A DNA stretch of 64,000 nt from JADFNB01 sp036397455. GTDB lineage: Bacteria > Gemmatimonadota > Gemmatimonadetes > Gemmatimonadales > GWC2-71-9. The first letter of the stretch is position 1, and each line of letters begins with the position of its first letter. The position numbers were made by a program, and so were the translations under genes. Of this stretch, positions 48,882 to 58,903 are shown in pieces. The DNA is taken from contig DASWIX010000074.1 in NCBI GenBank assembly GCA_036397455.1, forward strand, positions 1-64,000. The letters run 5' to 3'. Below the pieces are notes generated by a model. That model did no database searches. It had not been told where the DNA came from and saw only the letters and a program-made list of their open reading frames with translations.

Positions 48882-50324
48882 ATGGCTGATCGATCGAGCC
48901 ACCCGACCAACCCACCGGAAGCGTGGTTGCCGGCCCGCCGACTCGCGCTGGCCCTGTTGCGTCCGGTCGAGCGATTCTTGCATATCGAGGCGGCCAGTGG
49001 GTTCATCCTGCTCGCGGCGGCGGCGGTGGCGCTGGTGTGGGCGAACTCCCCCTGGCACCTGAGCTACGAGCACTTGTGGGAAACCGCGGTGACGATCGGC
49101 GTGGGCTCCTGGAGCACGACGCGTCCGCTGCACTTTTGGATCAACGAAGGCCTGATGACGGTGTTCTTCCTCGTCGTGGGCCTTGAGATCAAGCGCGAGA
49201 TCGTCGAGGGGGCGCTGTCGAACATGCGGCGGGCCGCGTTGCCGATCGCGGCCGCGATGGGGGGGATGGGGGTGCCGGCGCTCGTGTACTTCGCCTTCAA
49301 CCCGGCCGGGGCGACGAGCACCGGGTGGGGCGTGCCGATGGCGACCGACATCGCGTTCGCCGTCGGCGTCCTGACCCTGCTCGGCCCGCGGGTGCCCGCG
49401 CCGATGCGCGTGCTGCTGCTGGCGCTGGCCATCATCGACGATATCGGGGCCATTCTGGTGATCGCGCTGTTCTACTCGACCGGATTCGCGGCGATGGGCC
49501 TCGCGATGGTTGCCGCGGGCGTCGTGCTCCTGGTCATCCTCAAGCAGATCGGCGTGCGACCCGGATGGGGTTTGGCACCGCCGCTGGTCGTGATCTGGAC
49601 CGGCCTGCTGCAGGCGGGGGTCCATCCGACCATCGCGGGCGTCATCGTCGGCCTGGGTACGCCCGCCCGCTCGTGGATCGGCCGTGAAGGGTTCCTCACC
49701 CTCGCGCGGAATGCGCTCGACCGGTTTCAGGCGCAGGTCGCGCGCGGCGCCGACGAACACGCGCTGATCGCGCCGCTCCACCAGATGGCATTCGCGCGCC
49801 GCGAGGCGCTCTCGCCGGCGCTGCGGGTGGAGACCGCGCTGCACGGCTGGGTGGCGTTCGGCATCATGCCGTTGTTCGCCCTGGCCAACGCCGGGGTCAC
49901 CTTGCACGGGATGGCGATCGGCGGCGAGGGATTCTGGCCTGTGCTGCTGGGTGTCACGGCCGGCCTGGTCGTCGGCAAGCCGCTTGGCATCCTGCTGGCG
50001 AGCTGGCTGGTGGTGCGGCTCGGGATTGCCGCGTTGCCTCCCGGGGTCGGTTGGAGGGAAGTGGGGGTGGTCGGACTGGTGGCCGGCATCGGGTTCACCA
50101 TGGCCATCTTCATCGCGGAGCTGGCGTTCGTGGACCAAGGGCTGCTTGGTGTCGCCAAACTCGGCATTCTCATTGCGACCGCGGTGGCCGCGGTCGCCGC
50201 GCTCCTCGCCGGACGCGCCCTGCTCTCCAGACAGCACGGCGGCGGTCTCGATACGCTTTCCGACAGCGACGCCGAATCGTCGACGGCGGTTTGGGGTTGC
50301 CCGCCCGCGCCGCCCGCCGACTAA
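48882..50324 (+). CDS. nhaA: Na+/H+ antiporter NhaA
   Basis: NhaA (480 residues) exchanges Na+ for protons and helps in pH and salt homeostasis. The family core is clear: FFLVVGLEIKREIVEGALS, PMATDIAFAVGVL with the TM4 unwound region, and LALAIIDDIGAILVIALFY carrying the two transport aspartates (DD). About twelve membrane segments are visible. The C-terminal 40 residues are a polar extension beyond most homologues. The following gene converges and the two coding ends overlap by four bases. Confidence 0.95.
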   Translation: MADRSSHPTNPPEAWLPARRLALALLRPVERFLHIEAASGFILLAAAAVALVWANSPWHLSYEHLWETAVTIGVGSWSTTRPLHFWINEGLMTVFFLVVGLEIKREIVEGALSNMRRAALPIAAAMGGMGVPALVYFAFNPAGATSTGWGVPMATDIAFAVGVLTLLGPRVPAPMRVLLLALAIIDDIGAILVIALFYSTGFAAMGLAMVAAGVVLLVILKQIGVRPGWGLAPPLVVIWTGLLQAGVHPTIAGVIVGLGTPARSWIGREGFLTLARNALDRFQAQVARGADEHALIAPLHQMAFARREALSPALRVETALHGWVAFGIMPLFALANAGVTLHGMAIGGEGFWPVLLGVTAGLVVGKPLGILLASWLVVRLGIAALPPGVGWREVGVVGLVAGIGFTMAIFIAELAFVDQGLLGVAKLGILIATAVAAVAALLAGRALLSRQHGGGLDTLSDSDAESSTAVWGCPPAPPAD

Positions 50325-51616
50325 AACCGCGGATTCACGATGTTGTTGAAGATCGAGCCGAAGGTATAGCTGAAACTGAGGTTGGTGCGGTACTCGAACT
50401 CGGTGCCGAGTTCGCGACGCTGCACCAGGATGTCCGCCGCCGTCAGATCACCAGCGGCAAGGTTGATCTGGTCCTTCACGCGCGCCACGTTGCCGCTGAG
50501 GTTCAGTCGCAGCCCGCGGAACAAGCGGATGCTGAATCCGCCGAAGACGTCGATCCGGTGTTGCGCCAGGTGGTCCAGGTACTGGCTGGCGCTCGCCTCG
50601 GCGAACACGTTCCCCCAAGGCTGCTGCGCGCCCACCGCGACCTCGAACTCGTGCGCGGGCCGCGTTTCCGACCCGCGACCGAAGATCGTTTCTTTCTCCC
50701 AGTCGAAATAGCTGACCCCGATCGTGTACTGGAACACGATGCTGCGGCGCGTCGACTCGGCATACGGAAAGAGCGAGTACTCGATGGCCGTGCCGCCTTC
50801 CAGCGCGAGACGCTCATTCGAGAAGGTCGACGACGAGAGTTCAGCGACCCCGCCGGCGGACCAATGCGGTCCGAGGCTCCAGACGGAGAACACAGAGATC
50901 CCATAGTCGGTCCGCTCGTCGACGAACGTCGACGTCAGCGTATCGCCGCCGGCCGTCACGATGACGTCGCCGTTGGCGTCGGTCGAGTCGAGGACCGTCT
51001 CGTTTCGCCGATACGAGCCGCGCGAACTCACGAAGATCTTCCACTCCTCGGTGACCCGTCGCGCCTGGATCCGGCCGTTGGAGGCGTAGTTGCGCACCCG
51101 TTGCTCGCCCCGGAGCGATCCGCCGACGTTGGTCTCGAACACCCAGTAGTTCCACGGATCGTCGGGTTGGGCGACCGCGTCGCCCGCCGCTGGGGCATCG
51201 TAGGCGACCGTAATGCGCCGCGCGAGCGGCGTGCCGACGGCAAACCGGGCCAGGGCGAGTTGCAGCGTGTGCGTCAACGCGTCGCGCTCCTCGGCGCCGG
51301 TATCGGTGGCGTTGGTAATGAACTGCAACGTGTCGGCGCGTCCCGCAAACCGATCGCGGCCGATGAGCGCCAGCGTTACCTCACGTCCCCCGCCCCCGGT
51401 GCCGCGCGACGTGCCGAGAATATGTACCTCGGCGACCTCGCGGTCGCGCACCCAGTTCACGAACCCGATCTCGCGTCGCAAGTGATCGAAATCGCAATGG
51501 AAGCTCTGGCAGTCGAGAAACACGCGCAGCGCCTCGCCGTTCTGCGCGATGGCGGATTGCGGTGCGCCGGCGGCGAACAGGCCTGCCACTGACATGATAG
51601 AGACGAAGACGCGCAT
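50321..51616 (-). CDS. Outer-membrane beta-barrel protein, uncharacterised
   Basis: A 431-residue exported protein (signal peptide MRVFVSIMSVAGLFAAGAPQ, then SAIAQ). The mature N-terminus (FLDCQSFHCDFDHLRREIGF) resembles conserved uncharacterised outer-membrane proteins. The rest alternates hydrophobic and polar residues in strand-like fashion and ends in phenylalanine (SYTFGSIFNNIVNPRF), as barrels usually do. No function can be assigned. The ATG at 51616 puts the signal peptide first; the open frame begins at 51739. Confidence 0.75.
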   Translation of the reverse strand: MRVFVSIMSVAGLFAAGAPQSAIAQNGEALRVFLDCQSFHCDFDHLRREIGFVNWVRDREVAEVHILGTSRGTGGGGREVTLALIGRDRFAGRADTLQFITNATDTGAEERDALTHTLQLALARFAVGTPLARRITVAYDAPAAGDAVAQPDDPWNYWVFETNVGGSLRGEQRVRNYASNGRIQARRVTEEWKIFVSSRGSYRRNETVLDSTDANGDVIVTAGGDTLTSTFVDERTDYGISVFSVWSLGPHWSAGGVAELSSSTFSNERLALEGGTAIEYSLFPYAESTRRSIVFQYTIGVSYFDWEKETIFGRGSETRPAHEFEVAVGAQQPWGNVFAEASASQYLDHLAQHRIDVFGGFSIRLFRGLRLNLSGNVARVKDQINLAAGDLTAADILVQRRELGTEFEYRTNLSFSYTFGSIFNNIVNPRF

Positions 51617-51745
51617 CAACGATCTCGAGCAAGAGTTCAGGAAGACGACCAACGACGCCGAAGGCGACGTGAGGTCGCCGGCGGCTTCGCTCACGTGCAA
51701 CGCCTCCGGTTGAGGGCGTGGAGTGATGGTCCCGGGCACCGCTGC

Positions 51746-53431
51746 CTACATCCGCCGTGCAACGATCTCGAGGATCGCGCGCTCTTGCTCCTCCGCGGCG
51801 GCTTCCCATTCCGCGCCGCGGGCGATGACCCGTGCGACATACGCCGCGTCCTTCAGTCCGGCTGCGTTGGTGCGAACGTTGAGATACGCCCCGCGGATCG
51901 CGGCGCGGGCACACAGCGCGCCCACGCCGGCGTCGGATGCGGAACTTTTCAGCCCGATCTCCGCCATCTCGCGGATCACGTCCATCGACCTGAGCGCCGC
52001 TTCCATCACGCGGAGCGGGACGTCGATCGCCTCCCTGGTCGCGCCGGCCACCTCGGCGTCCCGCGCGGCACGTTCCCCCGCTGTGCCGGCCGGCAACTTG
52101 AACGCCGCCAATACGCGGTTGAACGCCACCGTGTCCTCGTCGATCAGCGCCTGCAGTTCGGTGTAGGACCCCTTACCCCGCTCGGCCCAATCCGAGAACT
52201 CCCTCCACCGATCGTCCCAACCACGCTTATGTGCCGCCAGGTTGGCGACCATGGTGCCCAGCGCCGCGCCCAGGGCACCCACGGCCGCCGCGACCGACCC
52301 ACCACCCGGAGCCGCCGACTCGGACGCGGTCTCGCTCACAAACCGACCGAGCGCCAGGTCGACCAAGCGCCGAGGCGTCCTGTCGGCAATGGCGTACTCG
52401 ATGATCTTCGCGTTCGGATCGAATGGGCCGAGATCGTCGAGACCCAGCGACTTGACGGCGATCGTGATCAGCTCCGCGTCGGGTACACCGAGGGACCGCC
52501 GTTGTTTCTCCAGGAAGTAGCGGCCCGCCTGCAGCATGGACCGCAACGGCACTAATCCCACCAGCTCCGAACCCGTCACCCGGATCCCGCGTTCGCCGGC
52601 GCGCGCGCAGACTTCGTCAAACGCCACGTGAATCGGCGTCACGGCGAGATTCGTGAGGTTCATCGAGATCTGCGCGATCCCGTATTCCTCTATGTACCAG
52701 CCGATGGCCTTGACGCTCGGCAGCGTCCCCGGCGTCCACACCGGCTCACCATCCGCGTCGCGTACGACGTCGCCGGTGAGCGGATCCCCGGCCCGCCGCA
52801 CGCGGCCCTTTTCCCGCACGTCGAACGCAATCGCGTTGGCACGACGGGTCGACGTCGTATTCAGGTTGACGTTGTAGGCGACGAGGAACTCGCGCGCGCC
52901 GACCGCCGTGGCCCCCGAACGGGCATTGAACGCCGCCGGCCCAAAGTCCGGCTGCCATTCGGGGAGCGCCAGCCTGTCGGCCAGCGCCTCGTACTCACCC
53001 TCCCGCACGACCGCGAGATCGCGCCGTGACTCCCGCAACGCCGCCTGCTCGTAGCAGAAGATGGTCAGTCCCAACTCCTCGCCGAGCCGCTCGGCCAGCG
53101 CGCGGGCATGCGCGACCGTTGCTTCCATTGTGATGTTCGCGACCGGCACGAGCGGACACACGTCGGTGGCCCCGAAGCGCGGGTGCTCGCCGTGGTGCCT
53201 GCGCATGTCGATCAACTCGGATGCCTGTCGGACCGCCTCGAACGCCGCCTGCACGACCGCGCCGGGCGCGCCGACGAAGGTCACGACCGTGCGATTGGTT
53301 GCTTTGCCCGGATCGACATCGAGCAGCGTCACGCCATCCACGGCCTCGATCCGGTCGGTGATCCGCCGGATGACGGCGAGGTCGCGCCCTTCGCTGAAAT
53401 TGGGAACGCACTCAAGGAGTTGCTGGTGCAT
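51746..53431 (-). CDS. ftcD: Glutamate formimidoyltransferase / formimidoyl-THF cyclodeaminase (bifunctional)
   Basis: A 561-residue fusion of the two enzymes that move the formimino group of histidine degradation onto tetrahydrofolate. The transferase half starts with LLECVPNFSEGRD and includes HHGEHPRFGATDVCPLVP. The cyclodeaminase half begins near residue 350, with ETASESAAPGGGSVAAAVGA as its signature. Length is close to mammalian FTCD (541), where the fusion channels the intermediate. No hut genes are in the window, so the histidine route would be completed elsewhere. It lies downstream of nadB with a 72-base gap. Confidence 0.93.
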   Translation of the reverse strand: MHQQLLECVPNFSEGRDLAVIRRITDRIEAVDGVTLLDVDPGKATNRTVVTFVGAPGAVVQAAFEAVRQASELIDMRRHHGEHPRFGATDVCPLVPVANITMEATVAHARALAERLGEELGLTIFCYEQAALRESRRDLAVVREGEYEALADRLALPEWQPDFGPAAFNARSGATAVGAREFLVAYNVNLNTTSTRRANAIAFDVREKGRVRRAGDPLTGDVVRDADGEPVWTPGTLPSVKAIGWYIEEYGIAQISMNLTNLAVTPIHVAFDEVCARAGERGIRVTGSELVGLVPLRSMLQAGRYFLEKQRRSLGVPDAELITIAVKSLGLDDLGPFDPNAKIIEYAIADRTPRRLVDLALGRFVSETASESAAPGGGSVAAAVGALGAALGTMVANLAAHKRGWDDRWREFSDWAERGKGSYTELQALIDEDTVAFNRVLAAFKLPAGTAGERAARDAEVAGATREAIDVPLRVMEAALRSMDVIREMAEIGLKSSASDAGVGALCARAAIRGAYLNVRTNAAGLKDAAYVARVIARGAEWEAAAEEQERAILEIVARRM

Positions 53432-53503
53432 GGCTGCCGAGTTCGAAGGTGAATCGCGTCCGCCGGTTCGACCGATGCAAAGATAATCGCGGGGAGCGAT
53501 TCC

Positions 53504-55132
53504 CTACAGCGGTTGCGGCACCAACTCGACCGGCACCAAGACCGTGTCGCGGGCTTCCGGCAGCCGCTCCGGATAGTCGAGCGTGTAATGCAATCCGCGG
53601 CTTTCCTTGCGATGCCTCGCCGACCGGATGATCAACTCCGCCACGAGCACGAGGTTGCGCAGTTCGATCAGGTCGCTGCTGACGCGGAAGTTGGCGTAGT
53701 ATTCGTGGTTCTCGTCCCGCAACAGCTCGATACGTCGCTTGGCTCGGTCCAGTCGCTTGTCGGTGCGGACGATCCCGACGTAATCCCACATGACGTGGCG
53801 CAGTTCTTTCCAGTTGTGACGGACCACGATTTCTTCGTCGGAGTCAGTAACGAGGCTTTCGTCCCAGGCCGGTATCGCCGGCGAGGGGGGGATGGCAGCC
53901 AACCCGACCGAGATATCCGCGGCCGCGGCCGCGGCAAAGACGATGCACTCGAGCAACGAGTTGCTTGCCAGGCGGTTGGCGCCATGCAGTCCGGTATGAC
54001 CCGTCTCACCGATCGCGTAGAGTCCCGGCACGTCCGCGCGCCCGTGCAGGTCGCTCACGACGCCGCCGCACGTGTAGTGGGCCGCGGGGACGACCGGCAA
54101 CGGACCGGTGGTCATGTCGAATCCCAACTCACGACACCGCGCGTCGATGTTGGGGAACCGCCGCCGGACGACGTCCGCCGGCTGGTGGCTGATGTCGAGG
54201 TGCACGTACTCGAGGCCCAACCGCTTCATCTCGTGGTCGATCGCCCGCGCGACGATGTCGCGGGGTGCCAACTCACCGCGTGAGTCGAATTGATCCATGA
54301 AGCGCGTCCCGTCGGGCAGGTGCAGGGTGCCGCCCTCCCCGCGCACGGCCTCGGAGATGAGGAGATACCGGGCGTCCGGATGGTAGAGCGCCGTCGGGTG
54401 AAACTGGATGAACTCCATGTTGGCCACGCGGCATCCTGCGCGCCACGCCATGGCGATCCCATCGCCGGTCGAGACGTCGGGGTTGGTGGTGTAGAGGTAC
54501 GCCTTGCTCGCGCCACCCGTCGCCAGCACCGTCGTCCGCGCGCCGATGGTCCGCACCCGCTGGCCGTCGAGATCGAGCACATACGCGCCGAGACACCGTG
54601 GATCGGACCGGCCCAATTTGCGGCCCGTCACCAGATCGATGGCGATGTGACGCTCAAACAGCGTGACGTTGGGATGGGCGCGCACATGACCGGCCAGGGT
54701 CATACTGCTCGCTCTGCCGGTCGCGTCGTCCGCGTGAATGACCCGCCGATGACTGTGACCGCCCTCGCGGGTCAAATGAAACGCGCCGCCGGCCGGTGCG
54801 TGGTCGTCGCGCGTGAACGGGACACCCTGGTCCACCAACCACCGGATACACTCGGGTCCGCGTTCGACGACGAATCGCACCGCCGCTTCGTTACAGAGAC
54901 CGGCGCCGGCGTCCAGCGTGTCGCGCACGTGCGCTTCCACCGAGTCATCCGACCCGAGCACCGCCGCGATGCCGCCTTGGGCATACAGGCTCGACCCGCC
55001 GGCCAAGCGGCCCTTCGCAACGACGGCCACGCGCGCCCGGTCCGCGAGCCGCAGGGCAAGGCTGAGCCCGGCGATGCCCGCGCCGAGCACGAGCACGTCG
55101 AACGTGTCACCGGTCGAGGTGGAGTGTGGCAC
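53504..55132 (-). CDS. nadB: L-aspartate oxidase
   Basis: NadB (542 residues) oxidises aspartate to iminoaspartate for quinolinate and NAD synthesis. FAD loop G17-A-G19-I-A-G22, SLYAQGGIAAVLG, TREGGHSHRRVIHADDATG, FIQFHPTALY and HYTCGGVVSDLHGRADVPG, with GETGHTGLHGANRLASNSLL, are all family-specific features separating it from succinate dehydrogenase flavoproteins. NadA is not adjacent. Confidence 0.95.
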   Translation of the reverse strand: MPHSTSTGDTFDVLVLGAGIAGLSLALRLADRARVAVVAKGRLAGGSSLYAQGGIAAVLGSDDSVEAHVRDTLDAGAGLCNEAAVRFVVERGPECIRWLVDQGVPFTRDDHAPAGGAFHLTREGGHSHRRVIHADDATGRASSMTLAGHVRAHPNVTLFERHIAIDLVTGRKLGRSDPRCLGAYVLDLDGQRVRTIGARTTVLATGGASKAYLYTTNPDVSTGDGIAMAWRAGCRVANMEFIQFHPTALYHPDARYLLISEAVRGEGGTLHLPDGTRFMDQFDSRGELAPRDIVARAIDHEMKRLGLEYVHLDISHQPADVVRRRFPNIDARCRELGFDMTTGPLPVVPAAHYTCGGVVSDLHGRADVPGLYAIGETGHTGLHGANRLASNSLLECIVFAAAAAADISVGLAAIPPSPAIPAWDESLVTDSDEEIVVRHNWKELRHVMWDYVGIVRTDKRLDRAKRRIELLRDENHEYYANFRVSSDLIELRNLVLVAELIIRSARHRKESRGLHYTLDYPERLPEARDTVLVPVELVPQPL

Positions 55133-55274
55133 CTCAGCTCACGTGGCGTACGATCGGATGGAACAGGACATGACTCCGGGCAGCGTGGCGTCGCGGCGCG
55201 CAAACGACCGGCGCCGGCGACTGCATGATAGCGCCGCCGGCACCAAGGATGAAGCGCCCGCTGAGACTGACGCC

Positions 55275-55988
55275 CTACATTCCCACCGCGAGGCCGGCGT
55301 GAAACGTGAACAGATTCGCCTGGCTGCGAACAGGGAACAGCCGGAGCGACCCATCGGCTCGCTCCACAATGCCGCCACGGCGCAGGTACTCGGCCTCGCC
55401 GTGGTAGATCCGTCGCGCGGAGAGATCGACCGAGATCGGGTGGCGACCACCGGCCACCTGAAGCAAGACGCCCGCCCCACCGATCAATGCCGGGGTGAAG
55501 TCATCGAAGTGCGTCGTCGACGGGTTGGCGCCGTCGGCGACGTCGACGGATGACACGGTCGCGAAGTATGAAAACCCGGCGGTGCCATAGACGTACGGCC
55601 GCACCGACCCCGTGCCGAACGCAAGCTGTGGTCCCGCGCCGAGCGAGAAGATGAGGTTATTCGTGCTACCGTCGATGCTGCGCCAGTCCAACCGCGAGGG
55701 ACCCAACGGCACCTGGAATTCCTCGTGACCGTAGATGACCACGCCACTCTCGATCCGGGCGCCGATCCGACGCCCGCGGTCCACGTTGATCACCCCATAG
55801 AGATCGAGTCCGCCCGACCACCCCACGAACCGACGAAACTCACCGGTAGGCCTGGCCAGCGTGCCGCCGATGCCCACGACGGCGCGCGGATGCCGCACTT
55901 CGACCAACCCCTGAGCCACGGCGGGTCCCGCAGCCATCGCCAACATCGCCGCAGCCCCGCCAAATGCCAGCAAGCTCTTGTGACGCAT
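55275..55988 (-). CDS. Small outer-membrane beta-barrel protein
   Basis: A 237-residue exported protein, signal peptide MRHKSLLAFGGAAAMLAMAA then GPAVAQ. Strand-like repeats with aromatic and glycine residues (GGLDLYGVINVDRGRRIGARI, broken here by turns) and a C-terminal strand HAGLAVGM suggest an 8-10-stranded barrel of the OmpA/OmpX-like type. Substrate or role unknown. The ATG at 55988 was chosen over the frame's start at 56051 because the signal peptide begins there. Confidence 0.73.
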   Translation of the reverse strand: MRHKSLLAFGGAAAMLAMAAGPAVAQGLVEVRHPRAVVGIGGTLARPTGEFRRFVGWSGGLDLYGVINVDRGRRIGARIESGVVIYGHEEFQVPLGPSRLDWRSIDGSTNNLIFSLGAGPQLAFGTGSVRPYVYGTAGFSYFATVSSVDVADGANPSTTHFDDFTPALIGGAGVLLQVAGGRHPISVDLSARRIYHGEAEYLRRGGIVERADGSLRLFPVRSQANLFTFHAGLAVGM

Positions 55989-56112
55989 GGATACCCCCGG
56001 GAATGCCCCAACAAGTCTGGACGCAAACGGCATGCCGACCGGGGCTAGCATGTCAAGTGTTTGCCACGTAACGCCTTACGCGGTTGTCCCGCTCAGCCAA
56101 GGTGCCAGCGGA

Positions 56113-56128
56113 GTCCCCTTCGGGGGAC
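56113..56128 (-). terminator. UUCG-loop hairpin downstream of the DUF4382 lipoprotein gene
   Basis: GTCCCC-TTCG-GGGGAC forms a perfect six-pair stem with a TTCG loop on the plus strand (CGAA on the minus-strand transcript), 12 bases past the end of the coding region. A following T-run is absent, so termination is an inference. Confidence 0.45.
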
Positions 56129-56139
56129 ACCGCACCGCC

Positions 56140-57600
56140 CTACTGAGTCACCGTGACCGTCGCGGTCCCCGACTTCCCTTCGCTGAGGGCGGTAATGATC
56201 ACTGTCCCGGGGACCAGGCCGCGGATCAAGGCAAACGTCCCCGAGAATCCCACCCCGAACTCGATCAGCGTGGAATCGCTGAGCGACCAGGCGATCGCCC
56301 TCCCGGCAAGAATGCCGCCCAGCGAGTCCCGCACCGTCACCGACACACCGCTACTGTCGCCCACCGCGATCGTCTGCGCGGCGGGACTGATCGTCACGGT
56401 GGCGACTGGACCGCTACCACCGCTGCTCGTGTCGGCCAGAACCGTCACCAGCGCGGAATCAGCGAGCGAGCCGCTGGTCGCCACGATCCACGACGTGCCT
56501 TCCGCTTGTGCCCAGGCGGAGACCGTCCAGCCGGACCCGTTTACCGTCAGCACGGCCGGATCGCGACTGGCCCACACCACCGACGGGTTGACCACGGTGT
56601 CGTTGCTGGCATCGTACACCGTCGCGTGGAGGATGGCGGAGTCACCCACTACCGCGTACACGTCCCCGCTCACCACGATCGCCGGACCGACCAGCCCGGT
56701 CGGCAGGACGACATCCAACGACGTCGTCTGCCCGACCGACACGGGGATGCCGCCATACACCCCCGCCGCAGCCAAGGGAAACTCCGCTGTCGGATTGGCC
56801 TGCACGATGTAGGCACCCGGAAGCAGGAAGTGGACGGCAAACAGGCCGCCCTCGTCGGTGCGGCCGGTTGCGACCACCCACCAGGAATCCGATCCCAGGG
56901 CCGTGTCGCCCTGCATGACCGCGACGCTCGCGTTCGGGATCGGTTCCGGCGTTCCCGGCACGGTCAGCAGTCCCTGCACGCGCCCGGCGATGGACCCGGT
57001 AGCCGCCTCGTTCACCGCGCGAAACCAGGGGATGAACACAAACTGGTTGTTGAGCCAGAGAAAGCTTCGTCCACCATCGAAATCGATGATGATGTCGGCC
57101 CCGTCTTCGGGCACGTCCAGCGGCGCCTCGACGAACGCGTTGAGGACTTGTTCACCTGCGACCTGCCAATTGACCGGCGCGGCGCTCCCGTCGTTGTAGA
57201 TCACCGACGACGAATCGGTGTTCACGATCATCCGGATCGCCTTGTACAGTCCCGCCGGCAGGTCGCCTGCCCCAACCAGTGCCGTCGTCCCGTTCTGGAG
57301 GTCGAGCAGATTGAAACGCCGCGCGGGCGTGGCGATCGTGACCCAGTCCTGGTCGTTCGGGCCGGCGGTATCGGTCGTGGTGGAGGCCAGGATACCGACG
57401 ATGTACACGTTCACCGACGCCACCGACTCAAAGGGAAACGGCGCGTCGGTCAGGTAGACGCGCGTGAGTCCGACCTGGCCGGTCGTGTCGTCCGGGAACC
57501 GATCGGCGGGCTCGGTGGGTTGGCCGTCGCCGCACGCCCCGGCTGCCAGTGTGGCGGCGGCAAGCACCGCCCAACGGATACTGCGGGTGATGGTCGTCAT
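56140..57600 (-). CDS. Lipoprotein with DUF4382 and bacterial Ig-like domain
   Basis: A 486-residue exported protein. The signal peptide ends in LAAGAC with C23 as likely lipidated cysteine (imperfect lipobox). Residues from about 40 to 200 fit DUF4382 (VGLTRVYLTDAPFPFESVAS), a central carboxypeptidase-regulatory-like stretch follows, and the C-terminal half is beta-rich with a BIG2-type repeat (TISPAAQTIAVGDSSGVSVTV). Likely surface-attached, role unknown. It lies downstream of the anti-sigma factor gene on the same strand. Confidence 0.8.
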   Translation of the reverse strand: MTTITRSIRWAVLAAATLAAGACGDGQPTEPADRFPDDTTGQVGLTRVYLTDAPFPFESVASVNVYIVGILASTTTDTAGPNDQDWVTIATPARRFNLLDLQNGTTALVGAGDLPAGLYKAIRMIVNTDSSSVIYNDGSAAPVNWQVAGEQVLNAFVEAPLDVPEDGADIIIDFDGGRSFLWLNNQFVFIPWFRAVNEAATGSIAGRVQGLLTVPGTPEPIPNASVAVMQGDTALGSDSWWVVATGRTDEGGLFAVHFLLPGAYIVQANPTAEFPLAAAGVYGGIPVSVGQTTSLDVVLPTGLVGPAIVVSGDVYAVVGDSAILHATVYDASNDTVVNPSVVWASRDPAVLTVNGSGWTVSAWAQAEGTSWIVATSGSLADSALVTVLADTSSGGSGPVATVTISPAAQTIAVGDSSGVSVTVRDSLGGILAGRAIAWSLSDSTLIEFGVGFSGTFALIRGLVPGTVIITALSEGKSGTATVTVTQ

Positions 57601-57668
57601 GGCGCCTCTCCCTCAACCCTTCTCTTCTCGTGAAAGCCTACGGAGTCTCCGTGTTGGTCACTGGTGCG

Positions 57669-58400
57669 CTAGCGAACCCGGTCCGCCTTGACCGTCGTGC
57701 TTTCCGGGGGCTGCGCGAGATCGACTTCCCATCGGGTGGTCGATCCCGCCGCCAGCAACGTGAGCGCCGGCTGGTCGCGGAACACGACCCGCACGACCTC
57801 CACTTGCAAGGGGAGCCGTACCGTGTAACTCGCTTCCGATTGCGCACGGCTCACGATCCGGAGTCCCGTGGGCAAGACCATCAGGTCCTCCGCGCCGGAA
57901 CCGCCCACGACCTCGGCTTCCGCGTCGGGGCGCGCCGCGATCTCGATACGCAGGACGCCGGCGCGCTGCCGCTCCGGTAGTGTCAGCTCGAACGTGGTAC
58001 CGGCCGGTTCGAATCGGATCAAGCCGGATGCGACAGCGGGCTGGTCGGGCGGCGGGACGATATCCCCATCCGTGGTCGTTCCGGCAACGGCCATCCACAC
58101 CGCCCGCGCGCCGTCGGCGATCCACGCCCGTACGGGCCGTACCGCGCCGCCGATGCCAAGCATCACCATCACCACCGCCGCGCGGCGCCATGGGAAGCTC
58201 ACGCGGAGCGCCGGCCGCATGTCGGCGTCCCAGAGGCCGATCGCCTGGCGGGTCAGCTGCGCGCGCCGGCTGAGTTGCGCGAGACGGGTGGCGCACCGGC
58301 CACACGCATCCCGGTGCAACGCGACCGCCTGATGCTCGCCGGGGTGGCACTCGCCGTCCAGAAAGCGCAGCAGGGTGCCGTCTTCCACATGCGTCGTCAT
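57669..58400 (-). CDS. Zinc-finger anti-sigma factor
   Basis: A 243-residue protein. The N-terminus carries a ZAS-type anti-sigma domain: HRDACGRC gives the H-x3-C-x2-C signature, preceded by FLDGECHPGEH. One hydrophobic segment near residues 72-92 (AAVVMVMLGIGGAVRPV) would anchor it, and the rest lies outside the cytoplasm. It overlaps the ECF sigma gene by four bases, the classic sigma/anti-sigma pairing, and probably holds that sigma inactive until a signal arrives at the envelope. Confidence 0.85.
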   Translation of the reverse strand: MTTHVEDGTLLRFLDGECHPGEHQAVALHRDACGRCATRLAQLSRRAQLTRQAIGLWDADMRPALRVSFPWRRAAVVMVMLGIGGAVRPVRAWIADGARAVWMAVAGTTTDGDIVPPPDQPAVASGLIRFEPAGTTFELTLPERQRAGVLRIEIAARPDAEAEVVGGSGAEDLMVLPTGLRIVSRAQSEASYTVRLPLQVEVVRVVFRDQPALTLLAAGSTTRWEVDLAQPPESTTVKADRVR

Positions 58401-58903
58401 AGTCGCTCCGATTCGAGTGCGCGGCCCACTTTGTCGATCGCGCGCGCCAGCATCGTCCCGACCGACTTCGTCGTCGTGCCGATGGCCTCCGCGATTTCGC
58501 GATGGGTGAACCCTTCTTCACGCATCAACAGCATGGTCCGCTCCTTGACCGACAACCGGTCCAGCGCGAGGCGTACACGCCGTCGCACTTCGGCCCGCTC
58601 GAGTGCCGTCGCGGGATCGGGCGGCGGGTCGGCGTGCGGCAGCCGATCGCCAGCCCCGCGCACCAGCATGAGACGCCGGCGCGAGACCTTGAGCGCGTCG
58701 CGCGCCAGGTTGGTGGCCACGGTGAACAACCATCCCCGTACGTGCGACGTGTCGGCGGGCGGGCGATCGCGCAGTCGGAGCAGGGTCTCCTGGACGACGT
58801 CCTCGGCCAGGTCGGGGTCGCCGGTGAAGCGGGCCACGTACCGCACCAGCGCTTCCCGATGCTCGCGGAACGCTTCCGTAACCAGCGCATCAGAACCGGA
58901 CAC
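58397..58903 (-). CDS. ECF-family RNA polymerase sigma factor
   Basis: A 168-residue sigma-70-family factor with only regions 2 and 4. Region 2 includes DPDLAEDVVQETLLRLRDR and VRGWLFTVATNLARD, and region 4 is RLSVKERTMLLMREEGFTHR plus the helix-turn-helix IAEAIGTTTKSVGTMLARA. It overlaps the anti-sigma gene downstream and starts inside the last 14 bases of the TonB receptor gene, so all three are likely transcribed together. Confidence 0.92.
   Translation of the reverse strand: MSGSDALVTEAFREHREALVRYVARFTGDPDLAEDVVQETLLRLRDRPPADTSHVRGWLFTVATNLARDALKVSRRRLMLVRGAGDRLPHADPPPDPATALERAEVRRRVRLALDRLSVKERTMLLMREEGFTHREIAEAIGTTTKSVGTMLARAIDKVGRALESERL

Noticed and set aside
53485..53502. Hairpin between ftcD and nadB as terminator
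   Set aside because: The AATCGC/GCGATT stem is only six pairs, lies between genes in the same direction and lacks a T-run, so I see no good support.
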